Positions 7,538-15,756 are shown, numbered from the stretch's first letter. The stretch is 54,735 nucleotides of DNA from Lachnospiraceae bacterium (GCA_024698485.1 JAILRC010000048.1:1-54735), one strand, 5' to 3'. Made by a program: numbers and translations. Notes: generated from the sequence alone by a model not told the origin.

Positions 7538-9625
7538 TTATGAGTTTTTCGTGTTCAAAGATCTCTTCATACCAAAAGTGGTATGTGTTATAAGTCCGTC
7601 AAATGTGCAGAGCAGAGCAGGCAGGATCAGAACCACCGCCAGCATGCTCACAACTGCACCTCTTGCCATGAGTCCGCACATGGAGCTTATGATGTCAAGA
7701 TCTGAGTACATCGCAACTCCGAAGGTGGCTGCAAAGAAGCCCATGGCGCTCACGAAAATGGATGGGATGGCGGCTGAAAGTGCTCTCGAAACTGCTTCCT
7801 TCCTCTCCGCCCCCTTTGATCTTTCCTTCTTGTAGCCGTTGGTCATGAGGATGGCGTAGTCCACCGTGGCACCCAGCTGAATGGTGCTTATGCATATGGG
7901 TGCAATGAAAGGAAGACTGGTGTTCATGTAGTAAGGAATGCCAAGGTTTATGAAGATGGCAAACTCGATCACCGCCACGAGGATCACAGGGATGGAAACA
8001 CTCTTGGTTACAAATGCTATGATGACGAAGATGGCCGCAATAGAGATTATGGAAACTCTGGTGAAATCCACATCCGTAACAGAAACCATATCCTTTGTGC
8101 AGGGTGCTTCACCGATGAGCATGGCATTGGGGTCGTACTTTTTAATGATGCTGTTGATCTCATCGATCTGGGCATCCACCTCCTCGCTGCCCACATAGTA
8201 CTCGGAACTGATGACTGCGAGACTGTATCTGTCGCTCTTCAACATGCCGAGAACGCTCTCCGGCAGGAAATCCTCGGGAACGCCGCTGCCAAGAAGGGAT
8301 TCAAGACCCACCGCGAACTTAACACCCTTTACGTTGCCCAGTTCTTCAAGCATATCAGCTGCATCTGCGGTGTCCATCTTCGCATCCGACAGCACCATAT
8401 GGGTGGATGCCATATCAAATTCATCTTGGAGTTTTTTGTTTGCTTCGACAAAGTCGATGTTCCGTGGAAGAACATTGCTCATGTCGTAGTACTTTTCAGT
8501 GTGTATGTAACCGTATAATGCCGGAACAAGGATCACCAGGAAGAGGGCGATGAAGATGCCGGGCTTTGATGTGACTGCCTTTGCAACTCTGTCCATCTTC
8601 TTGGGCATCAGTGACTTGTGCTTTGTCTTCTCGATGAGAGGATCAAATACAAGGATCAGTGCGGGAAGTGTGGTGACACTTCCGATAACTCCGATAACAA
8701 CGCCCTTTGCCATTACTATGCCAAGGTCACGTCCGAGGGTGAAGCTCATGAAGCAGAGTGCGATGAAGCCCGCAACAGTGGTAAGGGAGCTTCCCAGCAC
8801 GGATGTAAGTGTGTTGGAGATGGCATGCTTCATGGCTCGGGGATTGTCTCCCGGGAAGCGCTTCTTCTGTTCGGAGTAGCTGTTCCACAGGAAGATTGAG
8901 TAATCCATGGTCACTGCCAGCTGCAACACCGCAGAAAGGGCTTTCGTGATGTAGGAGACCTCACCCAGCCAGCAGTTGGTACCGAGGTTCAGGAGAATTG
9001 CCATTCCCATGCCTGCCAGGAAGATGAAGGGAATGATGAAACTGTCCATGAAGATCATCATTGCCACTACCGCGCATACAACCGCAAGTCCCACATATAT
9101 GGGCTCTTCCTTTTCGCACAGGTCTTTGAGATCCGTCACCAGTGCGGACATGCCTGTTACGAAGCATCTGTTTCCCACCGTCTGTCTCACTTTTCTGATG
9201 GCTTCTATGGTCTCGTCCGCGGAGGTGGATGTATCAAAGAAGACGGCGATCAGTGTGGAGTCTCCTTCGCTTATCATGTCGTACCACTTCTCGGGAAGAA
9301 GTTCCATGGGTACCGAGCAATCCGCCAGGCTGTAGAAGGACAGCGCAGTGTCCACATGTTCTATGTTTTCAAGTTTTTCGGTCAGCTCTTTGATCTCGCC
9401 GGGAGTCATACCCTCCGCTACGATAACGGAAAACGCTCCTTTTCCGAAATCCTCAAGAAGTATATCCTGCCCTTTTACTGTCTCCATGTCTTTGGGGAGA
9501 TAGGTGAGCATATCATAGTTGATCCTTGTTTTCATCATTCCGATCAGCGAAGGCACAACGAGTGCACACGCCAGGATCAGGATCGGGATGCGACATTTTA
9601 CGATAAATTCGCATAACTTTTTCAT
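7538..9625 (-). CDS. MMPL/RND-family exporter
   Basis: 695-residue membrane transporter with two repeats, each with one TM, a large extracellular domain, and five further TM segments, giving twelve in all. The proton-relay motifs in TM4 and TM10 are visible as MDYSIFLWNSY (about residue 240) and VDYAILMTNGY (about 588), as in Gram-positive MMPL proteins that export lipids or hydrophobic compounds. A secreted partner gene follows. The leader carries a CIRCE element, and a TetR gene lies upstream beyond a terminator. Substrate unknown. Confidence 0.9.
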   Translation of the reverse strand: MKKLCEFIVKCRIPILILACALVVPSLIGMMKTRINYDMLTYLPKDMETVKGQDILLEDFGKGAFSVIVAEGMTPGEIKELTEKLENIEHVDTALSFYSLADCSVPMELLPEKWYDMISEGDSTLIAVFFDTSTSADETIEAIRKVRQTVGNRCFVTGMSALVTDLKDLCEKEEPIYVGLAVVCAVVAMMIFMDSFIIPFIFLAGMGMAILLNLGTNCWLGEVSYITKALSAVLQLAVTMDYSIFLWNSYSEQKKRFPGDNPRAMKHAISNTLTSVLGSSLTTVAGFIALCFMSFTLGRDLGIVMAKGVVIGVIGSVTTLPALILVFDPLIEKTKHKSLMPKKMDRVAKAVTSKPGIFIALFLVILVPALYGYIHTEKYYDMSNVLPRNIDFVEANKKLQDEFDMASTHMVLSDAKMDTADAADMLEELGNVKGVKFAVGLESLLGSGVPEDFLPESVLGMLKSDRYSLAVISSEYYVGSEEVDAQIDEINSIIKKYDPNAMLIGEAPCTKDMVSVTDVDFTRVSIISIAAIFVIIAFVTKSVSIPVILVAVIEFAIFINLGIPYYMNTSLPFIAPICISTIQLGATVDYAILMTNGYKKERSKGAERKEAVSRALSAAIPSIFVSAMGFFAATFGVAMYSDLDIISSMCGLMARGAVVSMLAVVLILPALLCTFDGLITHTTFGMKRSLNTKNS

Positions 9626-9688
9626 TTGCTGCTTAACCTCACTTTCCGGTTTTTTCCTTTTAGACCTCAGGAGACAGCGTCTTTTTTA

Positions 9689-9715
9689 TTAGCACTCTGC
9701 CTTCCCGATTGCTAA
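9689..9715 (-). promoter_or_regulatory. CIRCE element (HrcA operator) before the MMPL operon
   Basis: TTAGCACTC (9689-9697), nine bases, GATTGCTAA (9707-9715): 17 of 18 positions match the CIRCE consensus TTAGCACTC-N9-GAGTGCTAA with exact spacing. On the minus strand a TATCAT -10 (9725-9720) sits just upstream, so the box would cover the first transcribed bases, the usual CIRCE place. A TetR operator is the alternative reading. Confidence 0.75.
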
Positions 9716-9753
9716 CTGTATGATACACTCCGTTTTTTCTTGATTCTACAGAT

Positions 9754-9789
9754 AAAAAAAGAATCGTGTCTGAAAATCAGACACGATTC
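9754..9789 (-). terminator. Terminator after the TetR gene
   Basis: Perfect 13-bp stem (9761-9773 with 9777-9789), loop of three bases, followed on the minus strand by a run of U (A9754-A9760). It separates the TetR/ABC transcript from the MMPL operon. Confidence 0.92.
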
Positions 9790-9815
9790 GGAATTTGTTC
9801 AAAAAAACTATTAGA

Positions 9816-10415
9816 TCACGCTTGTTTCGGTCCTTTGCCGTTTTTGATCAGTTTGTATTCGGGAGTGTTCATCCTTTCCGCAACCATACGGGTCACACCC
9901 TTAAAAAGATATTCCGCTTTGGCGACCTTGACTTCGATGTCTTCGGTCATCCCCTCTTCCATCCAGGTCTCGAACATGCCCATTACAGCCTCGTCCAGCA
10001 GTCGGCTTAAAAACGCCAGATCGTCCGCGGGAATGTTGTCTGTCCCCGCTTCTCTCCTGATGAACTTTGCGGTGATATCCTTAATGATGTCTCTGAAATA
10101 ATCCTTAAGGATCTCACGGTTGGCGGAATTGTAGATGTGATACACCGCCCTTTTGTTCCTGATGGCAAAGCTCAGGGCATCCACTATGCCCTTTTCCCAG
10201 GTGTCATAGTTTTCCGAATTCTCCACGGCCCTTTTCAGATCGCTCTGAAGAACATCCGTAAGGAGTTCGTATATGTCCTTGTAATGATAGTAGAAGGTGT
10301 TGCGATTGATCTCACAGCGTTCCACTATCTCCTTCACCGTGATCTTGTCAAAAGGCTGTTCGTTCAACAATTCAACAAACGTGCTTATTATTGCTTTCTT
10401 TGTAAATGCTGCCAT
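9816..10415 (-). CDS. TetR/AcrR-family transcriptional regulator
   Basis: 199 residues. The N-terminal HTH (about 5-50) has the typical KITVKEIVERCEINRNTFYYHYKD pattern (given here in part: EINRNTFYYHYKDIYELL), close to the DhaS-like TetR group. The C-terminal helical domain would bind ligand or dimerise. It starts 8 nt downstream of the ABC ATPase stop and could be the last gene of that operon, while its stop faces the MMPL operon across a terminator. Which of the two it controls cannot be decided from sequence. Confidence 0.85.
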   Translation of the reverse strand: MAAFTKKAIISTFVELLNEQPFDKITVKEIVERCEINRNTFYYHYKDIYELLTDVLQSDLKRAVENSENYDTWEKGIVDALSFAIRNKRAVYHIYNSANREILKDYFRDIIKDITAKFIRREAGTDNIPADDLAFLSRLLDEAVMGMFETWMEEGMTEDIEVKVAKAEYLFKGVTRMVAERMNTPEYKLIKNGKGPKQA

Positions 10416-10423
10416 AACTGTTC

Positions 10424-11221
10424 CTACTTCGCGAGGAGCATTCTGTCGTTCACCATTTCTTCGCCGTTAAGCTCGGAGAATTTCTTAAGAAGATCCTCGA
10501 CAGTGAGCTTTTTCTTTTCTTCGCCGCTCACATCAAAGATTATACGCCCGTTATTCATCATAATCAAGCGGTTCCCATGAGTCAGAGCATCTTTCATATT
10601 GTGGGTGATCATCATGGTGGTGAGGTTGTGTTCCGAAACGATCTTGTCCGTAAGATCCAGCACCGTGGCTGCGGTCTTGGGATCAAGAGCTGCCGTATGC
10701 TCGTCAAGGAGAAGGAGCTTGGGCTTTCTCATGGTGGCCATGAGAAGGGTAAGAGCCTGACGCTGTCCGCCGGAAAGCAGGGAAACGGATGTGGAAAGTC
10801 TGTTTTCCAGTCCCAGGCCGAACTGAGCCAGCATCTGCTTGTATTCCTCACGCTGTTTGGAGGATATGCCCCATCTAAGAGTTCTTCTCAAGCCTCTCTT
10901 GGAGGCAATGGCCATGTTTTCTTCGATCCACATGGTGGAAGCCGTTCCCATCATGGGGTCCTGGAAAACCCTGCCCAGATACTTTGCTCTTTTATGTTCC
11001 GGAAGTCTTGTCACATCAATGCCGTCAACCTCGATGGTTCCGTTATCGGGGGTGAACACGCCCGCCACCATGTTGAGGAGAGTGGATTTGCCCGCTCCGT
11101 TACCGCCGATGACGGTGACAAAATCTCCGTCGTTAAGTTCAAGATTTATGTTCGTCAGCGCTTTCTTTTCGTTGATGGTACCTTTATTAAAGGTTTTGCT
11201 CAAATTTCTGATCTTTAACAT
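10424..11221 (-). CDS. TrpXYZ-type ABC importer, ATP-binding protein (copy 1)
   Basis: ATPase with Walker A GGNGAGKST, signature LLSGGQRQALTLLMA, Walker B LLLLDEHTAALDP and a switch histidine in MITHN. The DEHTAALDP version of Walker B is typical of this importer class (COG1101). I place the start at 11221 (MLKIRNL) because GGGAGGAC lies 6-13 nt upstream and the paralogue starts the same way; an in-frame ATG 24 nt further upstream lacks a ribosome site. It is the third gene after substrate-binding protein and permease. Confidence 0.88.
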   Translation of the reverse strand: MLKIRNLSKTFNKGTINEKKALTNINLELNDGDFVTVIGGNGAGKSTLLNMVAGVFTPDNGTIEVDGIDVTRLPEHKRAKYLGRVFQDPMMGTASTMWIEENMAIASKRGLRRTLRWGISSKQREEYKQMLAQFGLGLENRLSTSVSLLSGGQRQALTLLMATMRKPKLLLLDEHTAALDPKTAATVLDLTDKIVSEHNLTTMMITHNMKDALTHGNRLIMMNNGRIIFDVSGEEKKKLTVEDLLKKFSELNGEEMVNDRMLLAK

Positions 11222-11234
11222 ATCTGTCCTCCCA

Positions 11235-12131
11235 TCACCGGTCACTGCCCGAATTCAGCTTTTGTGCCAGTTTATTCTTCCAGAAAGGAACTCCCAGGAA
11301 CACTGCAACCACAAGAGCCGAGAAGAGCTTCAGGTCGTTGGCGTTGAGACCCAGTCTCAAAACCAGGGTAAGAACAACATAGTAAATGATACCGCCGATG
11401 ACTGCCGCAAGAAGTCTCAGTGCAAAGTTCTTGAAGATCTTCCCGAAGACCACTTCTCCGATGATTACGGCAGCAAGACCGATGACAATGGCACCGCGTC
11501 CCATGTTCACATCCGCAAAGCCCTGATACTGTGCAAGGATGGCTCCGGAAAAAGCAACGATACCGTTGGAGATCACAAGGCCCAAAACCTTGGTGAAGTC
11601 AGTGTTGATGCCGTTTGCCCTTGCCATATGCTGATTTGCGCCTGTGGCACGAAGGCTTTCACCGATCTCTGTACCAAAGAAGAAGTAGCAGATCATGATG
11701 AGGATGCCTGTGATCACTGCAGCCACCAGCACTGCCTGAGGGATGTTCCTCAGAGACAGGATCAGTCTGTGGTTGTTGGCGGAAACGGTCTTATTGGCCG
11801 AACCGCCCAATATCCTCAGATTCACGGAATAGAGGCCCAGCTGGGTCAATATGCCCGCGAGAATTGCCGGAATGCCGAACTTTGTGTGGAAAATGCCCGT
11901 TACGAGGCCGGCAACGCAGCCTGCGCAGGTTGCCAGCAACACTGCAAGCCACACGTTCATGCCTCCGGTAACACAGGCCACAAGCACAGCACCGCCGGTG
12001 GCAAAGGAGCCGTCCACGGAAAGGTCTGCCATATCAAGGATCTTATAGGTAACATAGACACCGATAGCCATGATGCCCCAGATGATGCCCTGGGCAACAG
12101 CTCCCGGCAATGAATTTAAAAACGCCAACAT
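11235..12131 (-). CDS. TrpXYZ-type ABC importer, permease (copy 1)
   Basis: 298 residues, about eight to nine hydrophobic segments, of the BPD_transp_2 fold (COG4120). Marker segments are DLSVDGSFATGGAVLV near the N-terminus and GESLRATGANQHMARANGI in the cytoplasmic loop that contacts the ATPase. The paralogue at 23332 shares both. The gap to the upstream substrate-binding gene is 6 nt. Confidence 0.87.
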   Translation of the reverse strand: MLAFLNSLPGAVAQGIIWGIMAIGVYVTYKILDMADLSVDGSFATGGAVLVACVTGGMNVWLAVLLATCAGCVAGLVTGIFHTKFGIPAILAGILTQLGLYSVNLRILGGSANKTVSANNHRLILSLRNIPQAVLVAAVITGILIMICYFFFGTEIGESLRATGANQHMARANGINTDFTKVLGLVISNGIVAFSGAILAQYQGFADVNMGRGAIVIGLAAVIIGEVVFGKIFKNFALRLLAAVIGGIIYYVVLTLVLRLGLNANDLKLFSALVVAVFLGVPFWKNKLAQKLNSGSDR

Positions 12132-12137
12132 ATCTTA

Positions 12138-13106
12138 TCACTCCGCAATAGGGTTGTATCCTGCGGGAATCTTGATGCCAAGTTTCTCGCATCTGCCTGC
12201 AGCATATTCCTTAACAGGCGCCGAATCATACTTGATGTCCATCTTGGAAACGTCCGCACCGTTCACAAGGATCTCGTAAGCCATCTTACCTGTTTCATAA
12301 CCGATGTTATAGTATCTTATGGAAAGAGTTGCAACACCGCATCCTTTGCATATGCCTTCCTCACCGCATACAACGGGAACCTTCTTTTCAAGGGCAACTG
12401 CATCGATGATGGAGGTGTTGGAAGCAGCGGTGTTGTCTGTGGGGATGTAGAGAACGTCACATGCTTCGCAGGCAGATGTTGTAACCATCTGGATGTCATT
12501 GCTGTCCGCAAATGAGTACTCCTTGTACTTGATACCAAGTGAATCGAGGGATTTTTCGATAACGCTGACCTGATACTTGGAATTTGCCTCGGCGGAGCAG
12601 TAAAGAATACCTACCTGCTTTACATTGGGGAAGAGCTCCTTGATGATGGCTGCCTGCTGATCAAGAGGTGCAAGGTCGCTGGTTCCGGAAACATTGAGTC
12701 CCGTAGCACCGCTGAAGTTCTTGAGTTCAAGAGCGGTAGCATAGTCTGTGATGGAAGTTCCCAGAACGGGGATCTTGGTTGTAGCGGCAGATGCAGCCTG
12801 AAGAGGCGCTGTTGCATTTGCCATGATGAGGTCGTAATTGTTTGCTACGAAGTTGTTTACGATGGTGGAGCAGGTAGGGCTGTCGCCTGCTGCATTCTGC
12901 TCGTCAAAAACCACCTTGTCACCCAGAAGCTCTGTAAGGGCATCTCTGAAGCCCTGTGTAGCCGCATCAAGTGCGGGATGCTGAACCAACTGGCAGATAC
13001 CGATGTGATAAACATCACTCTTCTTTCCGCAACCGGAAAAACCGATGCAGCCTACAGCCAATGCAAGAGCTGTGGCTACGGCAAAAATTCTTTTGATCTT
13101 CTTCAT
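12138..13106 (-). CDS. TrpXYZ-type ABC importer, substrate-binding lipoprotein (copy 1)
   Basis: 322 residues. Lipoprotein signal with the lipobox cysteine near residue 26 (GFSGC), then a two-lobe periplasmic-binding fold of the COG2984 group, opening with YHIGICQLVQHPALDAA. Related importers are proposed to carry tryptophan, tyrosine or other aromatic compounds; this copy lacks the T-box found in front of the second copy, so its ligand may differ. Ribosome site GGGAGGACAAT precedes the ATG. It is the first gene of the operon. Confidence 0.85.
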   Translation of the reverse strand: MKKIKRIFAVATALALAVGCIGFSGCGKKSDVYHIGICQLVQHPALDAATQGFRDALTELLGDKVVFDEQNAAGDSPTCSTIVNNFVANNYDLIMANATAPLQAASAATTKIPVLGTSITDYATALELKNFSGATGLNVSGTSDLAPLDQQAAIIKELFPNVKQVGILYCSAEANSKYQVSVIEKSLDSLGIKYKEYSFADSNDIQMVTTSACEACDVLYIPTDNTAASNTSIIDAVALEKKVPVVCGEEGICKGCGVATLSIRYYNIGYETGKMAYEILVNGADVSKMDIKYDSAPVKEYAAGRCEKLGIKIPAGYNPIAE

Positions 13107-13175
13107 TGTATTGTCCTCCCAAATATAGACAATAGGGGCTTTCCTTGCATATGCCCCCTTGTTGTTTTCTTGCCT

Positions 13176-13195
13176 TTAAAGCGTCAACGCTTTAA
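13176..13195. promoter_or_regulatory. 20-bp perfect palindrome, likely operator
   Basis: TTAAAGCGTCAACGCTTTAA is an inverted repeat with 9-bp arms. It lies about 12 bp downstream of the expected start of the minus-strand transcript, where a bound repressor would block elongation. The centre resembles LacI/GalR-type sites. As RNA it could also fold into a hairpin. Confidence 0.6.
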
Positions 13196-13213
13196 CGCCA
13201 TAAAAGTATAAAG

Positions 13214-13242
13214 AGTATACTCTTAATTAAAATATGTGTCAA
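13214..13242 (-). promoter_or_regulatory. Promoter of the copy-1 TrpXYZ-type operon
   Basis: Minus strand: -35 TTGACA (13242-13237), 17-bp spacer, -10 TATACT (13219-13214). Confidence 0.8.
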
Positions 13243-13250
13243 GATAAACC

Positions 13251-13304
13251 TTGCCTATTTTTTAACATGGTGTTATAATGCCCCTTCGGTTTTTCAAAAC
13301 CGAA
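13251..13304 (+). promoter_or_regulatory. Promoter and 5' hairpin of the coiled-coil lipoprotein gene
   Basis: -35 TTGCCT (13251-13256), 17-bp spacer, -10 TATAAT (13274-13279). The transcript should start near 13286, so its very 5' end would be a hairpin with 9-bp arms, TTCGGTTTT (13285-13293) and AAAACCGAA (13296-13304), whose right arm touches the ribosome site. Confidence 0.65.
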
Positions 13305-13319
13305 AGGAAAGGAAATAAC

Positions 13320-13970
13320 ATGAAAAAACTTTTTTTTACTCTGGCAGCAGCAACAGCCGTATTCTTCTCCGCATGCGGAGTGAGCAGCAAGGATTACGAA
13401 GCAGCGCTTGCAGAAAAAGCAGAACTTGAAACAAAGGTCAGTGTTTTGACACAACAGAACTACGAGCTCAAAGCAGAAAAAGAAGCTCTTACCGCCGAGA
13501 CAAATAATCTTGCGGAGGAAAACAAAGCACTCAAAGAAGATAAAAAGGCCCTTACCTCCGATAAGGAAACCCTTACAAGCGAAAAGACCACTTTAAAGAA
13601 AGAAAATGACGATCTCAAAAAAAGAGCGGACAAGCTCGTTGCCGAACTTGTCGCTCTGGAAAACGTTTCTCTTGAAAAGGCCGCTTCAGCCATGGGTACC
13701 GATTGTTCCGTAACGGATTTTAACAGAAACGGCCGTAAGGTACTTGTGATCTGGAGAACACTGGATATGGAAGAAATAGACAACATCCAGTACATCGCCG
13801 AACTGATCGGTAATAAGATCGGTGTTATGATGGTTCAGGACTGGTATGATTACGATAAGGCCATCCTTAACTTCGAAGTACAGGGATACGGTTCCGTCTC
13901 AACCGTAGAATTCTCCTTAAACGATGAATCCTTCGGAAGAGAAGCCACATGGGTCACTGAAGAGGAATAA
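13320..13970 (+). CDS. Coiled-coil lipoprotein of unknown function
   Basis: 216 residues from the ATG at 13320, which follows AAAGGAAAGG; an upstream in-frame ATG at 13278 lies within the -10 element and is rejected. Lipobox FFSAC gives Cys19 as lipid anchor. Residues 23-112 are a long coiled coil of Lys/Glu/Leu heptads (EALTAETNNLAEENKALKED and similar repeats). Residues 115-216 form a small acidic globular domain with no motif I recognise. The coiled coil may act as a spacer or oligomerise at the outer face of the membrane. Its 3' end overlaps the convergent bioY stop by 17 bp, with no terminator seen. Confidence 0.75.
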   Translation: MKKLFFTLAAATAVFFSACGVSSKDYEAALAEKAELETKVSVLTQQNYELKAEKEALTAETNNLAEENKALKEDKKALTSDKETLTSEKTTLKKENDDLKKRADKLVAELVALENVSLEKAASAMGTDCSVTDFNRNGRKVLVIWRTLDMEEIDNIQYIAELIGNKIGVMMVQDWYDYDKAILNFEVQGYGSVSTVEFSLNDESFGREATWVTEEE

Positions 13971-14529
13971 ATCTCTTGAGCCGCCCTCCCAGGATCAAAG
14001 CAAGAGTGATCTTTAAAAGATCCGGGATCACAAAAGGAAATACACACCAGGAAAGGCAGGTCGTAATGCCGACAGCGCCCTTGGTCCTCGCGTACACCGC
14101 CATGAACCAGGCTGTTCCGAAGGCATAGCATACAAAAAGACCCGCGATCATTTCGAGAAAGACGCAAAGGACTCTTTGCGTCTTTCCTTTTTCTTCGACT
14201 TTTTTCAACAGAGCATGAAGGCCCCACATTGTGAGCGCGGAAAAAAGGAAACCTATGATGTAGCCTCCTGTGGTTCCGAGAACCGTTCCCACGCCGCCTT
14301 TAAAGCCCGAGAACACCGGAAGTCCCACTGCTCCCAGAAGAATGTATACGGCCACAGCCACCGTTCCTCTTTTCCCTCCCAGAAGATACACCGCCAGGAA
14401 CACTCCGAAGGTCTGTAAAGTAAAAGGTACCGTGGCAGGTACGGTAATCCATGCACATATGGCCATAAGGGCCGCGAAAGCGCCGATCATTACAAGATCG
14501 ACGGTTTTAAATCCGTTTTTTTGAGTCAT
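13954..14529 (-). CDS. bioY: Biotin transporter BioY (S component)
   Basis: 191-residue membrane protein with six hydrophobic helices, the substrate-capture unit of an ECF-type biotin importer. The BioY marker PFTLQTFGVFLAVYLLGGKRG lies in residues 35-55 (PFTLQTFGVFLAVYLLGG) and GGTGGYIIGF-type sequence near 87 (TTGGYIIGFLF). No EcfA/EcfT genes adjoin it, so it uses a shared module or works alone. The promoter is consensus and overlaps a BirA operator, so biotin repression is expected. Confidence 0.93.
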   Translation of the reverse strand: MTQKNGFKTVDLVMIGAFAALMAICAWITVPATVPFTLQTFGVFLAVYLLGGKRGTVAVAVYILLGAVGLPVFSGFKGGVGTVLGTTGGYIIGFLFSALTMWGLHALLKKVEEKGKTQRVLCVFLEMIAGLFVCYAFGTAWFMAVYARTKGAVGITTCLSWCVFPFVIPDLLKITLALILGGRLKRFIPLQ

Positions 14530-14590
14530 TGTTTTTCCCTCACATTTGTCACTTTATGTCTAAAGTCTATAGTATCGCGATCTGCAGCGG

Positions 14591-14647
14591 ATTATAGAGC
14601 ATAAAAAAAGAATTGTCAACCTGTTTTTGTTTCAAGGTTGACAATTC
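14591..14647 (-). promoter_or_regulatory. BirA operator, birA terminator and bioY promoter in one element
   Basis: TTGTCAACC (14613-14621), 14 bases, GGTTGACAA (14636-14644) is a biotin-repressor (BirA) operator. Extended to 13-bp arms (14610-14622 and 14635-14647) and followed on the minus strand by seven U, it is also the intrinsic terminator of birA. The same TTGACA (14619-14614) is the -35 of the bioY promoter, with TATAAT (14596-14591) at exactly 17 bp. Confidence 0.88.
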
Positions 14648-14653
14648 ATCTCA

Positions 14654-15658
14654 TCACACTTTTATGCTGATCTCTCCGCTGGACAGAAAGTCTTCCGTAC
14701 CGTCATTGTAACGCACATGAAGGTGGCATTCCTCATCCACCCCCAGGACATGAGCATGTGTCCTGTCAGGACCTGCGGTACCCAGCATTTCATGATCCGC
14801 AGTGATCACCGTCACATCCCTGCCTATGCAAAAACATCTTTTTCTGTAATCTTCAAGATAGGAACTGTCAGGGAAAGTCCTGTAAAAGGAAAGGAATTTC
14901 CCGATGAGTTCCGCTGCCAGATCGTTCTTAAGATTCTCTTTCTTCTCTTCCCTGTCGTAAACTGCCCCTGCCACATCCTTGATGTCCTCGGGAAAACCGC
15001 CTTCGGGCTCCGTAAGGTTTATGCCTATGCCCACCACACAGTAGTCCAGAGTGCCCATTTCTATGGAAGTCTGGGCTTCGGTGAGTATGCCCGAGATCTT
15101 TTTTCCTCTCATCCAGATGTCGTTCACCCACTTTATGGAGGTCTCAAAACCCGTAACATTTTCTATGGCCAGTGCTTCCGCCACCGCAGCCACGGTGGTG
15201 AGTCTCGCAGCCTTTTCCACCGGCACCCGGGGATGCAGAAGGAAACTCAGATAAAGTCCGCTGCCCTTGGGGGAGAAAAAGCTCCTGCCGCGTCTTCCCT
15301 GGCCTGCGGTCTGCTCCTCCGCCACCGCCACCAGATCCCGTGTTTCTCCGTCCGCAGCATATCTTTTCAGCAGACTGTTGGTGGAATCTATGGTCTTGTA
15401 GGTCTCGATCTCAATGTCAAAACCCGCTTTTTTAAGTTTATCTTTAATGTAAACCGCCGAAAGGGAATCGGCGGATGTTTTCAGGATGTAGCCCTTATTT
15501 CTTATGCCCTCCAGTTCATAGCCCTCATTTTCAAGAGTTTTCACCGCTTTCCATACGGCATTTCTGGAACACCCCAGTTTTTCCGCCAGTTCTTCTCCCG
15601 ACACCGGACGCCCCTTATTCTCTTCAAGCGCAAGCAGGACCTGCTCCGTAACAGTCAT
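14654..15658 (-). CDS. birA: Bifunctional biotin-protein ligase and biotin operon repressor
   Basis: 334 residues from ATG 15658. Residues 1-60 are a winged HTH (SGEELAEKLGCSRNAVWKAV), 75-275 the ligase domain with GQGRRGRSFFS (119-129), the biotin-binding KWVNDIW (176-182) and GKKISGIL, and a C-terminal SH3-like domain from about 285. It makes biotinyl-AMP, charges carboxylases and, with biotinyl-AMP bound, represses bioY. The start at 15658 is preceded by AGAGGTG; the longer reading (to 15709) would begin upstream of the promoter -10 and is rejected. Confidence 0.95.
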   Translation of the reverse strand: MTVTEQVLLALEENKGRPVSGEELAEKLGCSRNAVWKAVKTLENEGYELEGIRNKGYILKTSADSLSAVYIKDKLKKAGFDIEIETYKTIDSTNSLLKRYAADGETRDLVAVAEEQTAGQGRRGRSFFSPKGSGLYLSFLLHPRVPVEKAARLTTVAAVAEALAIENVTGFETSIKWVNDIWMRGKKISGILTEAQTSIEMGTLDYCVVGIGINLTEPEGGFPEDIKDVAGAVYDREEKKENLKNDLAAELIGKFLSFYRTFPDSSYLEDYRKRCFCIGRDVTVITADHEMLGTAGPDRTHAHVLGVDEECHLHVRYNDGTEDFLSSGEISIKV

Positions 15659-15688
15659 ATCGTCACCTCTTGTTTCCCGTTTGTGTGA

Positions 15689-15717
15689 ATGATAGCAGTA
15701 AACCCCCATGTAGTCAA
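15689..15717 (-). promoter_or_regulatory. Promoter of birA
   Basis: Minus strand: -35 TTGACT (15717-15712), 17-bp spacer, -10 TATCAT (15694-15689). No BirA operator is seen here, so birA itself seems not to be biotin-repressed. A 9-bp hairpin (AAGGGATCG with CGGTCCCTT, about 15719-15744) lies between this promoter and the upstream hydrolase gene, without a U-run. Confidence 0.7.
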
Positions 15718-15756
15718 TAAGGGACCGACAAATGCCGATCCCTTGTGGATTATATC

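Noticed and set aside
10839-12113. 424-codon plus-strand frame over the copy-1 importer
   Set aside because: Antisense to permease and ATPase genes with clear motifs; no ribosome site.
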